Source: Tubulanus polymorphus
Lineage: Eukaryota > Nemertea > Palaeonemertea > Tubulaniformes > Tubulanidae
Assembly: GCF_964204645.1 (NCBI RefSeq)
Contig: NC_134033.1
Span: 16,060,155 to 16,124,154 of the forward strand
Direction of reading: 5' to 3'
DNA length: 64,000 bases
Shown here: piece after piece, positions 12,901 through 22,935 of the stretch
Layout: every line of letters starts with the position of its first letter
How positions within the stretch are numbered: position 1 is the stretch's first letter
Notes under the pieces: generated by a model
Told to the model about the DNA's origin: nothing
The model's database searches: none
What the model saw: the letters and a program-made list of their open reading frames with translations, nothing else
Program-made: the position numbers and the translations under genes

Positions 12901-13060
12901 GCGTCATGAATTGATACGTCTCACGCACAGATCTATGACGTATACACAATAAATATAGAAATTTCTGAATAATGCGGTTAAACCTGTAAAAATCATTTCC
13001 CAGCGGATCCCAATCGGCAGTCGGTGAATCGTAATCTTCACCCATCATAAACGACGCCAT
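3969..13060 (-). CDS. VPS16: VPS16, core subunit of the HOPS/CORVET tethering complexes
   Basis: Complete gene, 20 exons, 2532 coding bases, 843 aa (human VPS16 is about 839). Exons in transcript order: 12984-13060, 12267-12361, 12078-12178, 11699-11827, 10732-10876, 10223-10341, 9557-9732, 8782-8954, 8343-8545, 7781-7908, 7153-7297, 6606-6740, 6425-6533, 6167-6264, 5871-5975, 5615-5692, 5337-5506, 4652-4748, 4472-4575, 3969-4113. Every junction keeps frame. Start: [20 protein letters not shown], matching the family's TANWNPLGD-type N-terminus. The first ~400 residues are the Vps16_N beta-propeller ([40 protein letters not shown]). Residues ~500-843 are the Vps16_C helical solenoid ([57 protein letters not shown]). 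VPS16 joins VPS33 with VPS11/18 on endosomes and lysosomes to drive SNARE-mediated fusion. The donor after the tenth exon (CA|GTATCC) is weak but needed for frame. Confidence 0.96.
4190..4420 (+). repeat. Interspersed ~105 bp repeat, two tandem copies in a VPS16 intron
   Basis: Two copies of a unit built around ATGATCAGTTTTTGAAAGTG, GCTGATAAAATGT, TGTCTGGTGTTTGTAGTTCA and TTTTCAATTAA...TGTCTC lie in the last VPS16 intron. Related copies occur at about 8555-8690 (opposite orientation), 53055-53215 (opposite), 55375-55625 and 61590-61845. Non-coding. Confidence 0.8.
4905..5252 (+). repeat. Intronic minisatellite, ~20-22 bp unit
   Basis: About sixteen copies of GTTCCACAGTTCTGGACCCA and variants (GTTCTTCAGTTCTGGACCCA, GTTACACAGTTCAGGACCCA) lie in the VPS16 intron between the exons at 5337-5506 and 4652-4748. 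The same word recurs in CCDC39 intron 3 and singly near 25870. Confidence 0.9.
7337..7590 (+). repeat. Intronic minisatellite, ~42-47 bp unit
   Basis: Five to six copies of a unit with GGACTCTGTTTAACCCAGGA followed by GTCGATTACCTCTGATCATC and ACGTGCCCC, in the VPS16 intron between the exons at 7781-7908 and 7153-7297. Confidence 0.9.
9378..9417. repeat. Perfect 40-bp palindrome (19-bp arms, GT spacer)
   Basis: The arm GCCGGTTGCTCAAAAGTTA is followed by GT and then its exact reverse complement. It lies in the VPS16 intron between the exons at 9557-9732 and 8782-8954. It begins a longer fold-back that continues to about 9525 with paired GTTAACCCCGG-type words, so it is probably part of a MITE. 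Confidence 0.95.
9835..10080 (-). repeat. Interspersed intronic repeat shared with CCDC39 intron 4
   Basis: On the minus strand it reads GAATTTTTGGTGTCATGTTG, TTCTTGCTGGTGATGAGTGG and CACAAGGAA, partly repeated. The same sequence lies on the plus strand at about 49735-50150, again in tandem. Shorter related stretches (TTCCCTGA / CCAGGT) occur at 8170-8260 and 10560-10660. Confidence 0.75.
10945..11065. repeat. TATCATA-type microsatellite
   Basis: Degenerate ATATCATATC / TATATGATA simple repeat in a VPS16 intron; a smaller patch of the same kind lies at about 11660-11695. Confidence 0.85.
11165..11510 (-). repeat. Dispersed element with tRNA B-box-like sequence
   Basis: Contains CAAGGGATTCGAACCCACTA followed by CGCTAAAGCTGTTCCCCGAA and ends near GGCAAGCGAGGATGC. 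A sister copy with the same start and end words sits at about 47050-47240 next to the GPCR gene. The reverse complement TGGGTTCGAATCC matches the pol III B-box, so a tRNA-derived SINE is possible. Confidence 0.6.
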
Positions 13061-13390
13061 GTTGAATATGCATTAAAACACGGAATCGGACCGAATACCT
13101 GCGGGGACATCATCATTCGTCATTCGCTATTCGTCATTTGCTATTCGTCAATCGCTAATAGTCAAATGCGTCGCACATGCGCATACACACGGTTGTCGTG
13201 CCAAGAAGAATTTGTCAATGACGTCATATATAAATAATAACATAACCACGTGCGTATACTCTGGTATCAGTCGTTATCAGACTTCGGTGAAAACGAGTAC
13301 AATCGCAGAACGACTGTACTATCCCTTGACTGGTTGCTGAGCCTAGACTATTACTTCTCTTCCATTCCAAGCCCAGTCACATTCTGCTAG
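12760..13390. repeat. Inverted repeat bracketing VPS16 exon 1
   Basis: The ~42-bp arms at 12760-12801 and 13349-13390 are near-perfect reverse complements. Each contains GGAATGGAAGAGAAGTAA or its complement TTACTTCTCTTCCATTCC. VPS16 exon 1 and its proximal promoter lie between them. Confidence 0.8.
13219..13252. promoter_or_regulatory. CRE palindrome and CACGTG E-box upstream of VPS16
   Basis: TGACGTCA occurs at 13219-13226 and CACGTG at 13247-13252, about 160-190 bp upstream of the VPS16 start codon. CACGTG is the core of the CLEAR element bound by TFEB-type factors at lysosomal genes, and VPS16 is a lysosomal-fusion gene. Function here is inference; the full CLEAR flanks (GTCACGTGAC) are not present. 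Confidence 0.4.
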
Positions 13391-13399
13391 TATGTTGGT

Positions 13400-13540
13400 T
13401 CAAACCCAGTAATTACTGATACTGATTCAGAGTGTGGTCCTATAATGCTAAACGGAGGATGTACAGGGGTGTCCCGGGTTCGAACCCGTAATTGACGCTG
13501 ATTCAGAGTGGTCCTGATGCTGAGAGGATGTACAGGTTGA
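13400..13540 (+). repeat. Dispersed repeat with GGTTCGAACCC core, two partial copies
   Basis: The unit is GGTTCGAACCCAGTAATTACTGATACTGATTCAGAGTGGTCCTG and an AGGATGTACAGG tail, given here in overlapping pieces: GGTTCGAACCCAGTAATTAC, GATTCAGAGTGGTCCTGATG and GAGGATGTACAGG. Relatives occur at about 43840-43940 and 59190-59335. The GGTTCGAACC word matches the tRNA B-box. Confidence 0.65.
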
Positions 13541-14104
13541 CTGTGAATGAACTAACTCATTACTCGCGCGCCGCAGTAGGAAATTTGAACTATCAGTTAG
13601 TTCCAAATTTACCGCTCAGATACGCAAAGGGGCAGCTCCCAACAGTAAGAAACCGACTGTATGAACTGAATAAGAATTGAATAGATTCGTAATTAAGAGT
13701 GAGAGCCATCACAGGGTTCACTCACTCACACTACCGATCACAAATTTGGGCTACTGTTAATGAGATAAAAACCCACTATCTACAGATTAAAAGAATTTTA
13801 AAATCAAGAATTTATTTATTCGAACAATTTAAAATATATAAAATACACGAAGTTTCGATCTCACCCTAGAGATCATCGTCACTATCCGTTCACCAAGTTT
13901 GAGTGTGGTTATCGTACTATTGGGCTACTGTTATTGACGTTTCAAATTATACCCTCTGAAATTACATCCGTCATCTGAAACATCTCCGTACATATTTCAT
14001 CTTCAAATCAATATCACCGAGTAGGCCACCCCTCATCACAATCTGAAACATCGAAAAAAAAGAAACAGACTTGGGGCAAATTACCAAGTCCTGTGAAATA
14101 AAAA

Positions 14105-14177
14105 AGCGAGCCGACAGGACTCGAAACTGTGGTCTCCGGTGTTCCAGGCGAGATTTCTAACCACTAGACCATATATC
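14105..14177 (-). tRNA. tRNA-like pseudogene or SINE head with pol III boxes
   Basis: On the minus strand TGGTCTAGTGGTTAG fits the A-box and AGTTTCGAGTCC is a slightly altered B-box at normal spacing. The 3' end runs straight into TTTTTT (pol III terminator) at 14099-14104. T-stem pairing is four of five. The acceptor stem pairs only at its first three positions, and the anticodon stem is poor. I read it as a degenerate tRNA or tRNA-derived element rather than a working tRNA, and assign no anticodon. Confidence 0.5.
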
Positions 14178-14465
14178 GGTGTGTGTAAGTTTGTCTCGTA
14201 TGTGATTTCGTATGTGTTCAGTTTGCTTAAAATCGATTTTCAGAATGCATCTTAAACAGTTTGTCAAACAGATTAAGTTAAACAGATAACTGGGGTAAAC
14301 TGAGGACACATCAGTGGAATATTAATTGAATTTGCGTGTATTCGAACCAAATGGAATTTTTTGTGGCGTTGATCAGGTTCGAATCCCACCAGAAAATGAT
14401 TTTCTAAACTTGGCGGTAATATTGGTACTTCTCATTGGCCAGGATCAGTGACGTCACACTGTTGG

Positions 14466-14515
14466 TATAAAAACTCAGGTCAGCTGATCCCTCTTTCCAG
14501 TTCGGCCATTTTCAG
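14466..14515 (+). promoter_or_regulatory. TATA box and short non-coding first exon of the orphan gene
   Basis: TATAAAA at 14466-14472 is followed ~25-30 bp later by CTCTTTCCAGTTCGG, a pyrimidine-rich likely start site resembling a 5' TOP tract. A donor CAG|GTAAGC follows at 14515/14516. The likely first exon is about 14490-14515 and would splice to the acceptor at 15142. Confidence 0.6.
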
Positions 14516-15142
14516 GTAAGCAAAACGTCGTCCATTTTATTTAATTCTTTCGATCAAATTTATTTATCAATCTTACTTGTAAATTTTTTACATATAGACC
14601 TTAGGTTTCGCATACGGCTTTATGTAAGACAATTTCAAGAGTTCCGAAAGTTCGGATTATATTATATAGGTGTTTAATTATGACATTTCCATTTTGACGT
14701 TCCTTTTGCTCTAAATTGTCCAAATGGTGTTTTTAACATTTAGAAGTAAATTACAACATTTGATTTGCAATTTCGCTCTCGTAATAATGAAGACGTTATT
14801 GTGATTTTATTGAGGAAACTATACAATTTATTTATGAAATTTTCGGAATCAGTTTATATGGTGTTCAAATCGACGCGCTAAAGCGGCTAGTTGACATGCC
14901 TAGGTGTAATACACAGACAGCTCAGTCTATTCAACCATGACTCGAATCCATAGAAACCTTTCATTCGAAGCGTCGTTCAACTTAATTCTGGTGGCTTCTA
15001 TATTTAATATTTAGAAAATTATGATACCCAATAATTTAACGTTAATTATTATTATTACTTAATAGAAACTCGATTTAGCTATTTCTTAGAGTCAATAATT
15101 TTCGATTTTCTTGATTTTAATAAGATTGTTATTACATTGCAG

Positions 15143-15254
15143 TAGCAGCAGCAGCATCAACAGCAGCAGTTAAAAAAGCAACAGTCATAAAAGCAACAGC
15201 AGCAGTACAACGACAACTACAACAATTACAACTTCAACAATTAAAACTTTGAAT
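15143..15254 (+). other. CAG/CAA-rich 5' UTR of the orphan gene
   Basis: After an attgcag acceptor the transcript is almost only CAG, CAA and CAT triplets (TAGCAGCAGCAGCATCAACA...). It has no ATG before the start codon at 15255. A low-structure CAA-rich leader of this kind is usually easily scanned by ribosomes (inference). Confidence 0.6.
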
Positions 15255-18200
15255 ATGTCTACAAAATATGACCTTTTTTCGGGACTGTTGAAGCTGGTTC
15301 GCGCCGAGGTGCTGACTCTAGACCCTGAAACCCTCGGCGCGTTTTTTGATTTGAGTAAGTACAAACTCTACTTCATCAATCTTAATTAGATCATCTTGAA
15401 TACCTCAAATTCTCGATTATTTTTGACGAAAATCTCAAATTATTTGATTTCCAACATCTGAAATTATTTGATCTAAAATTCACAATTATTTCATCTCAAA
15501 TCTCCGCATTATTGGATATCCTAAATCTCAAATTGTCTCAATCTCAATTATTTCGAATATCATCAATTAAAAAATCTAATATCGTCTAATGTCAATTTCA
15601 TTCAATCCTCTTTAATTTCGGGAAACTCAATTTATGTCTCACACTGATTTAATTTTGAAAATATCATTTTATGTTTCTAGTCTTTTATTCTATTTCAAAT
15701 TTCAATTGTTCGATTATAAATTTTTCATTTTGACGAATGATGCAATTCTGTCACCACCCTTAAACTCGATTGAATTTGGTAACAAATCTAATGGTGAATA
15801 AATTTTGAATTGAATTGAATAGTGAGTAGAGACTCTGGTGGATGAGAATTAACTTGAGGAAGTAACCTCATTTCCTGGTTCCTGGTTTCGGTTTCAAATA
15901 TCGTCGAAATTGTGATATATTCCTCATGTTATTCATTTGAATGCTGTATCCAGTCAATAGAGATAAGTTACAACATAAATAGTTAAAACTGTCTAGGCCT
16001 CCAGACCAATGCACTTCATAGAAAATCCTGATTTACGTTCGATAAATCAAGTAATTGGACTGCGCAGTTCAGTCCATTTACTATTTAGTCAGTAAGCAGA
16101 CTTCAGTTTAGTCAATATTTTAATCAGTAACTGGACTGGCCGGGTTTAGTCCATAGTGTATTTAGTCAATAACTGGACTGCGATGTAGTCCATAGTTAAG
16201 TCAATAACTGAACTGCGGTTAGGTCCATATTTTAGTCAATAACTGGACTGCGGTTTAGTCCATAGTTAAGTCAATAACTGGACTGCGGTTAGGTCCATAG
16301 TTTAGTCAATAACTGGACTACGTTTTAGTCCATAGTTTAGTCAATAACTGGACTGCGGTTTAGTCCATAATTTTGTCAATAACTGGACTGCGGTTTAGTC
16401 CATAGTTTAGTCAATAACTGGATTGCGGTTTAGTCCATAGTTTAGTTAATAATTAAGTCAGGAACCGGATAGCTGTTTTGTCCGTATCCAGATACCCGTC
16501 ACATTTTGGGACCAACATTTTAGATACCGCTGAAAAGTAGCACTAGTATTTACGGTACTTTTGTTTTTCTCTGCGACTCCAGGATCCGAAAACATGTGAT
16601 TTTCTTTTTTATTAATCATTCGTCAATCGTCAGGAAATTCAGGATCACTATTTTTGATTTATTGGTTAAACTTTGTTCTTCGTATCTCTAGGTAGTTGCT
16701 CACAACAGTTTGAGATCCCGAGATTATAGCGGGAAGGAGGTATACCTCGCAACTGCTATCATTTCGGCTAACTATTCTAAAGCCACACCCACTCGATGTT
16801 TATACTAGATCTAAACTAAGGATATGATGTTTGATAGGAATGTCTTTCACTAGCTCGGCTCATAGTCCGAATCTTCATCGCCTAATGGTTGGCAAATCCT
16901 AGATATTGCGGCCTTGCGGCAAATACAGTTTACACACGATTTATTTCTAATGGATTCATTATTACGGTCAATGGTTGGTGCCTCGTTAGGTACTGAGTCT
17001 TATACAGTGAGTTTACTCAGTATCGGGACCACAGTTTAGTCAGTATCAGGACCACAGTTTACTCAGTATCGGGACCACAGTTTAGTCAGTATCGGTACCA
17101 CAGTTTAGTCAGTATCAGGACCACAGTTTAGTCAGTATCGGGACCACAGTTTAGTCAGTATCGGGATCACAGTTTACTCAGTATCGGTACCACAGTTTAG
17201 TCAGTATCAGGACCACAGTTTAGTCAGTATCGGGACCACAGTTTAGTCAGTATCGGGATCACAGTTTACTCAGTATCGGGACCACAGTTTAGTCGGTATC
17301 CGGACCACAGTTTAGTCAGTATCGGGACCACAGTTTAGTCAGTATCGGGACCACAGTTTAGTCAGTATCGGAACCCCAGTTTAGTCAGTATCAGGACCAC
17401 AGTTACGTCAGTATCCGGACCACAGTTACGTCAGTATCCGGACCACAGTTTACTCAGTATCGGGACCACAGTTTACTCAGTATCGGGACCACAGCTTAGT
17501 CAGTATCGGGACCACAGTTTAGTCAGTATCGGGACCACAGTTTAGTCAGTATCGGTACCACAGTTTACTCAGTATCAGGACCATAGTTTAGTCAGTATCG
17601 GGACCACAGTTTAGTCAGCATCGGAACTGTGATTTATTTCGTTCTGAGACCAGATTTTATCAAATTTCCGATAGGCCGATAATTCAGATAGGCCTACCCT
17701 TTGACTTCATGTTTTTTTTCAGAATTCTTTTATTTTCTTAAAGCCATGAAATGTATTTCCTCTACCGTTATCCAGGCCTGACATTTATCTAGGTCTATCC
17801 TGTTTTACACCTTACAAGTTCGACGGCAACATTTCATATTGTTTTTTCTGTAAACGGCTGCAGCTGTATTTATAGTGAATTATTCCACTGAATAATTCTA
17901 TACTTGAAGGGTAAGTAGTGACTTATTTGAAATACTTAATGAATGCATGTGATATAATAGGCCTAAATTTTAAATATCGTTTATTGTTCGCTGTTTAATG
18001 ATGTTTGATTTTTATAGATAAAAATCTTATTGTAATTTGTAGTGAATGGATTTGATTGTATGAAGTTGCAGCAGCAGACAGTGTCGTGTGAAATGGTTTT
18101 TACCCCTGATGGTTGTTTCTGAAGGTACAGTAGTGGACAGTGTCGAGTGAAATGGATCTTACCCCGACGGTTGTTTCTGAAAGTAAAAGTTGAAGATTTT

Positions 18201-21200
18201 TGATTGATGATGAAACACAGAAAATACAGAAGGATATATTGCAATTTTTTCGAACTAAAATTCGGTGAAAATTTATTTTACAAAAATGTATCAAATTTTA
18301 TTGGATTTTTTGCCCTTAATGATACTGTAGACTTCACTTAAACTGGTAGACGGTCTATATCTAGTATAATGTGTTCAATTCGATGAAATAAAGATGAAAT
18401 GTTGTTTTTCAATACATATGTTTTGCCTTTTCTGGTATTGCTCTGTTCGATGATAATAATGATAATAATAGTATATGTCTAATATAGCCCTAAAACCAGC
18501 AGCTGCTCAGAGCGCTTCACATTTTCGGTTTTATTGCCCCAGCCATTTAATAGTCTCCTGGGGTGAGGTAACATTCGAACAGCTGCTAGGCGCTCGGGGG
18601 TCATCTATCGGCCAAGGTACCCATTTACTCCTGGGTGGAGAGAGGAAATGAGGATAAGTGTCTTGGCGGGGACACAATGGTAATGTACAGGTTCGAATCC
18701 ACGATGACCTGGTTTCCCAGAATGCTTCCCGTATCCCGTAAATGTTCACTTCATTTCCGTTTATTCTCTGCCTAAACCGGTAAACTGTAACGGCTGTTCG
18801 CCTATATAATAGAATACATGTATGTACTATCAACTTTCTATCTCTGTTAGCAAAAATACATAAAAACATTAGAACATCTTTATGTATTTTTGCTGTTAGT
18901 GATTAGGCCTTATGTTCTATGTGTAATTAGAGAAAAACCCTCAGAGTGCCCATCATTGTTATCTAAAAAGTAGGAAAATCAGTAGAAACTTTGGAGTTCC
19001 GTAGAGTGAAAACTGTAAGAGATAGAGCGTTATGGTAATTGAAAAGTTTGTAGGGTATATGATCCTTGGAAAATTTTGGTGGTAATTTTTCTTACTGAAA
19101 GTGACGTTCTATGCAAATGAGCTAATTTGCATGAATTATAATCGGTGACCTATTTATTTGATAAGCCTCTAAATTTCATGTATCAAAATGAACAAATCAG
19201 GTAGCTAGCCTCAGCTAACAGCTGACAATGGAATATTCTATGTCTACGGTCAGAAATATATATTGTACGGGTAATTATAATTAGAAAATGACCGAATAAT
19301 TAAATCACGTGACGTCCGGATAAGTACCCGCTACTTTCAAACGCAAAAAACTCAAATATTTTGAATAGCATCACCACAAAAACGCGGCATAAAAACAAAC
19401 TAACGGGCACTGCCATTTAATCAAGCCATCTAGCGGCAGATTTCTCTGCTGAATTCTATGCGAAAAACTAAAAATATAACTGCTATAAGAAATGTCGACT
19501 AAAGTCAACAGGGCTCTGTACGACCTGAAATAATCTGTAGACGAAAGTCGACTGGGCTCTGAAAGAGTTATAGAAGAAATTTGGGGATTCACTACATGGT
19601 CAGATTGTATAAAATACAAAGAACTTGATAATTTTGACCGCTATTAGGCTCAATAAATCTTTTCATCAATTGATTTTTGCAATTCTTAAAAGCCGGTGCC
19701 TAATAAGGTAGAAAATTGAAGGTGCCAAACTGTAGCAGTTTAGGCGGAGGCTACTGTATGATGAATATCAGCTGAAATGGCTGTGCATGGAATTTTGTTG
19801 ATCTGAATAAATGAATGGCTGCTGTACGATGAATTATACATTCTAGGTGAGTTATATAATGAATATGTGGAGTACCGATAGGCCTATTGCTGACAATGAA
19901 TATTCTATTGGGAAAATTGAATTACAGCCATTTATGTTGATAGTGAAATATTGTTCTTCAAAATGAATGTTTTTTATTTGTAGTGAGTGTTGTTTCTGAA
20001 GGTGCAGTAGTGGGCAGTGTTGTGTGAAATGGCTTTTACTGGTTTTAGATTCAGCGAAGTGAAATTATTTGTGTCGTTTTTCTGTTTTAATTCATGCTGT
20101 AAATAGTTTAAACAATAAAATATTTAAAAAAAACAATCATATTTTTATCTTCATTTTTGAGAAAATTCAGTAGAAAATATACAAATTCTCCCACTTACCG
20201 TGGATGGAGTGTGGCACTGTATGCAATGAAAAAGTTTTCTACAAAATAATTGAATACATTTCTGAAGTGTGGACACATTTTTCACTCATCCATTTGAAAA
20301 GTAATTACTGAATAAAAGGAATTATCGATTAATTTTTTGTTGATACAGCGCGACATTTGTTTTAAATTAGATCTTTTATCGTTTCAAAGTTTCCATTTCA
20401 ATTGGTTGATAAATGAAAAGTTATCATGCGTGTTATTCCAAAGAGGTTCCCAGATTTTGAAACCAGGGTCATGGGTAACAATTCCATTGATTATTCATTA
20501 TAATGTATAGTTTTTGTCACCTGGAACCTGGTACGTCATCACCCCAGAAAAAAAATCAAGTGTATTTTTGATTCATGATTATCTACCAAAATTGATTGTC
20601 AAGGTAATGGTAGGATGTAATTTATTACAATCAGTATTTCCATTAATGAATTAACAAAAGTGTACCCGTCCACGTACAGGGTTGGTTCTGAAATATATCA
20701 AGTATATAAGACATGAAAATACCATTATAAAATGTGTATTGGAAGATTCAATTATCAGCCTCACTGATGATATACTGTCAACTCATCGTTATTATGTAAT
20801 GGATGATGCAAATCATGAGAGCAGTTAAAAGTGTAGTTACAACAGCGTTAGTCTACAACCAGTGACATGATCACTTCTCACAAAATAAGCTTACGATCCC
20901 TTCCAAACGTTCAAATGACCCTTCTCACCCCATCACGTCACATTCACCTATTGGATAACTGCATTATTTTATAGGTTACTATATACAAATATGATAATTA
21001 TATTCGAACATGTCATTATGTCATTTATGTGTAATATGCATGATCCTTAATGTTTTTTTTTTTTTCATTTCAGATATAGACATCATTGAAAACATCCAAC
21101 ATGACCAGTCTGAAGCAGCCCGCAGAGTACTTCCAGCATTACGAGATACTTATACAAGGTGTGTATCTCTCTGCGGGCCTAAGGAACCAACTCTTCCTGA

Positions 21201-21972
21201 AATTGTTCCACCTTTTGAGTTGGTTCCTTTGCAGGAGGTGGACCCTGCTTCTCCCGTAAATGTGGAGCAGGAGGTCGCCCCTGCAGTGGTGACCCCGACA
21301 GAGGCGCCACAGCTTCAGACGCCTTCACTGCGTCGGTCGCCCCGTCAAAAGACTAAAGATATAGATTACGCAATAGGTTCGGGGCGTCCGAAAACAAAAA
21401 AAAAAGGCAAACGTGCAGCTCGTCCTCCTCCACCTCCGCAACCAAATTTTGAGGAGGAGAGCAGTGATGAGGAGGAATTCGCCACTCCTGGAGCGACACC
21501 ACCAGGGCCCGCAACTCCCCCGCCACCACCACCACGTACCAGACCACCACCACGTACCAGACCACCAACATCTAAGTCAACACCAGCATCTACGTCAACA
21601 CCAGCATCTACGTCAACACCAGCATCTACGTCAACACCAGCATCTACGTCAACACCAGCATCTACGTCAACACCAGCATCTACGTCAACACCAGCATCTG
21701 CCGGACCACCACCATCAACCGGACCACCTCCATCAACATCGACATCGACTGGAAAAAATAGAAATAAGAAGAGAAAATATAATGATAACGAGAATGCTTC
21801 AACATCAGGCGCTCCAGTGGGGGCACCACCTTCCCCCGCTGTTGAGCTGGTGGCGCGCGGCCCTGGGTGGTCAAGAAACATCAACTACCACGATCCAATC
21901 AAAATGCTCCGCGATGTTGAAGGGGCCTTTAAAGGAAAATACGAATTAGTTAAACGTAGGCGAACAAATTAA
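15255..21972 (+). CDS. Orphan two-exon protein: helical N-domain, acidic/Pro-rich linker, STPAST repeats, basic patches
   Basis: Coding exons 15255-15354 and 21074-21972 join in frame (donor TTGA|GTAAGT, acceptor TTTCAG), 332 aa, stop TAA. The first ~70 residues look like a compact helical domain (LFSGLLKLVRAEVLTL, LGAFFDLNIDIIENIQ, SEAARRVLPALRDTY), loosely like a death-fold helix pattern. Then: a Pro/Glu/Val linker, an Arg/Lys cluster with an AT-hook-like GSGRPKTKKKGKRA (~134-148), PPPPPQPNFEEESSDEEEF, more poly-Pro with PPRTRPP repeats, and about seven STPAST copies (~200-245). The tail has a basic KNRNKKRKY and GPGWSRNINYHDPIKMLRDV...KRRRTN. Basic clusters suggest a nuclear protein. I do not recognise a family. 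AATAAA at 22170 could end the mRNA. The 5.7-kb intron carries two long tandem arrays. Confidence 0.75.
16050..16470 (+). repeat. Tandem array, ~35 bp unit, in the orphan-gene intron
   Basis: About eleven copies of AGTCAATAACTGGACTGCGG followed by TTTAGTCCATAGTTT. Within each unit AGTCCA and TGGACT are complementary, so every copy can form a small hairpin. Confidence 0.9.
17005..17640 (+). repeat. Tandem array, 23 bp unit, ~27 copies
   Basis: The unit is CAGTATCGGGACCACAGTTT plus AGT, with recurring variants (TACT for TAGT, CAGGACC, CGGTACC, CCGGACC). The variants are interspersed in blocks, as expected from unequal exchange. Confidence 0.95.
17641..21073. other. Remainder of the orphan-gene intron
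   Basis: Mostly AT-rich sequence without conserved coding signal. A word containing GGTTGTTTCTGAAGGTRCAG and AGTGTCGTGTGAAATGG is repeated at about 18060-18170 and 19985-20035. AATAAA-like sites occur near 18388 and 20115, so alternative ends are possible. A B-box-like AGGTTCGAATCC lies at about 18690. Confidence 0.5.
21574..21700 (+). repeat. In-frame 18-bp coding minisatellite (STPAST)
   Basis: About seven near-identical copies of TCTACGTCAACACCAGCA inside the second coding exon of the orphan gene. Unit length is a multiple of three, so copy-number change would not break the frame. Confidence 0.95.
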
Positions 21973-22440
21973 AATAACATCAGCCCCTTCACTCGCCATC
22001 ACCCGGGCAACAACATCAGCCCATGCACGTCTGCAGATCGGCACTTCTTGAAACTCAGTTTTCCCTCCCACCTTCGTCGATCTGCAGGTTGCGCAGTGTT
22101 AAATATCTGTCAACACTCCTTGAACCAGTGGGCGTGCAGTCCTCCTTGCTTTTATAAAAAAAATATGAAAATAAAAAACCAGACATCATTGCATATAATC
22201 ATTGCTTTTATGGAGGTTTTACGGTTTCTCCAAAAAAATTTAAAAAATTGAAAAATGATAAAAAAAATTCATTATCATTTCATCCCTTTATTTACTTTTT
22301 GGACAAAAAGAAATATTTGTCCATCATCCCATTCATTTACTTTTTAAATCATTTATTTATTTTTTTTTGACTGTACGACCCACTGTGTTCCACTCCATTT
22401 TAACCCCCATTTTTGCATTAACTCTTACCTTATTAACTAA

Positions 22441-22935
22441 GGTTCATTGTGCTTCTCACAATGCTGAAGCATTAACCATTCTTGGCGCTACTTTGCAGCA
22501 GTAGCCATCTATACCACCTAATTGTGGCAGTAGCCTTCTTATGAGTCATCAATTCTAATACCATGGTCGACCTTTTCAAATATCTTTCGGGATATAAACC
22601 ATCCTTGCCACTACTTTGCAGCAGTAACCATCCATACCACCTGATTGTGGCAGTAGCCTTCTTAGGAGTCATCTATTCTAATTCTATGGTCAGCCGTTGT
22701 AAATCTCTTTCGAGATATGCAGGGAATCAATTCCTACAATAACTCCTATGGAGTTTGAAAAAAAGTGGATTTTTCAAATCAAAAGGAACTGTTACGTGAT
22801 TCTTTATCGAACTTTATCGAAACATGGAGAAGGAATAGCTATGTTTCACACATAATGCGTTTCCTTATGAAGCTGAAAATAACATGGAGATGGAACAGCT
22901 ATGTTTCACATAATGCGATTCCTTAGGAAATTTCA
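22441..22935. repeat. Two short tandem duplications downstream of the orphan gene
   Basis: A ~118-bp unit with CTACTTTGCAGCAGTARCCA and TTGTGGCAGTAGCCTTCTTA occurs twice (about 22478-22720). A ~65-bp unit with AACATGGAGAWGGAAYAGCT and ATGTTTCACAYATAATGCG occurs twice (about 22822-22930). Non-coding. Confidence 0.75.

Larger units (their letters stand above)
13061..14465. other. Intergenic region between divergent genes VPS16 and the orphan gene
   Basis: Holds the VPS16 promoter region, tandem ATTCGTCAT/CGCTATTCGTC words (13105-13160), a dispersed repeat (about 13400-13540) and a tRNA-like sequence (14105-14177). The short open frame at 13492-13680 starts inside the repeat and is not supported as a gene. 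Confidence 0.6.

Noticed and set aside
18100-18869. Minus-strand frames of 64-112 codons in the orphan-gene intron
   Set aside because: No family resemblance, no splice-consistent partners, and they overlap repeat copies.
21353-21884. Long open frames on the minus strand and in the second forward frame over the orphan-gene exon
   Set aside because: They are shadows of the Pro/Ser/Thr-repeat coding frame. Only the frame used has a matching upstream exon and a splice-consistent start.
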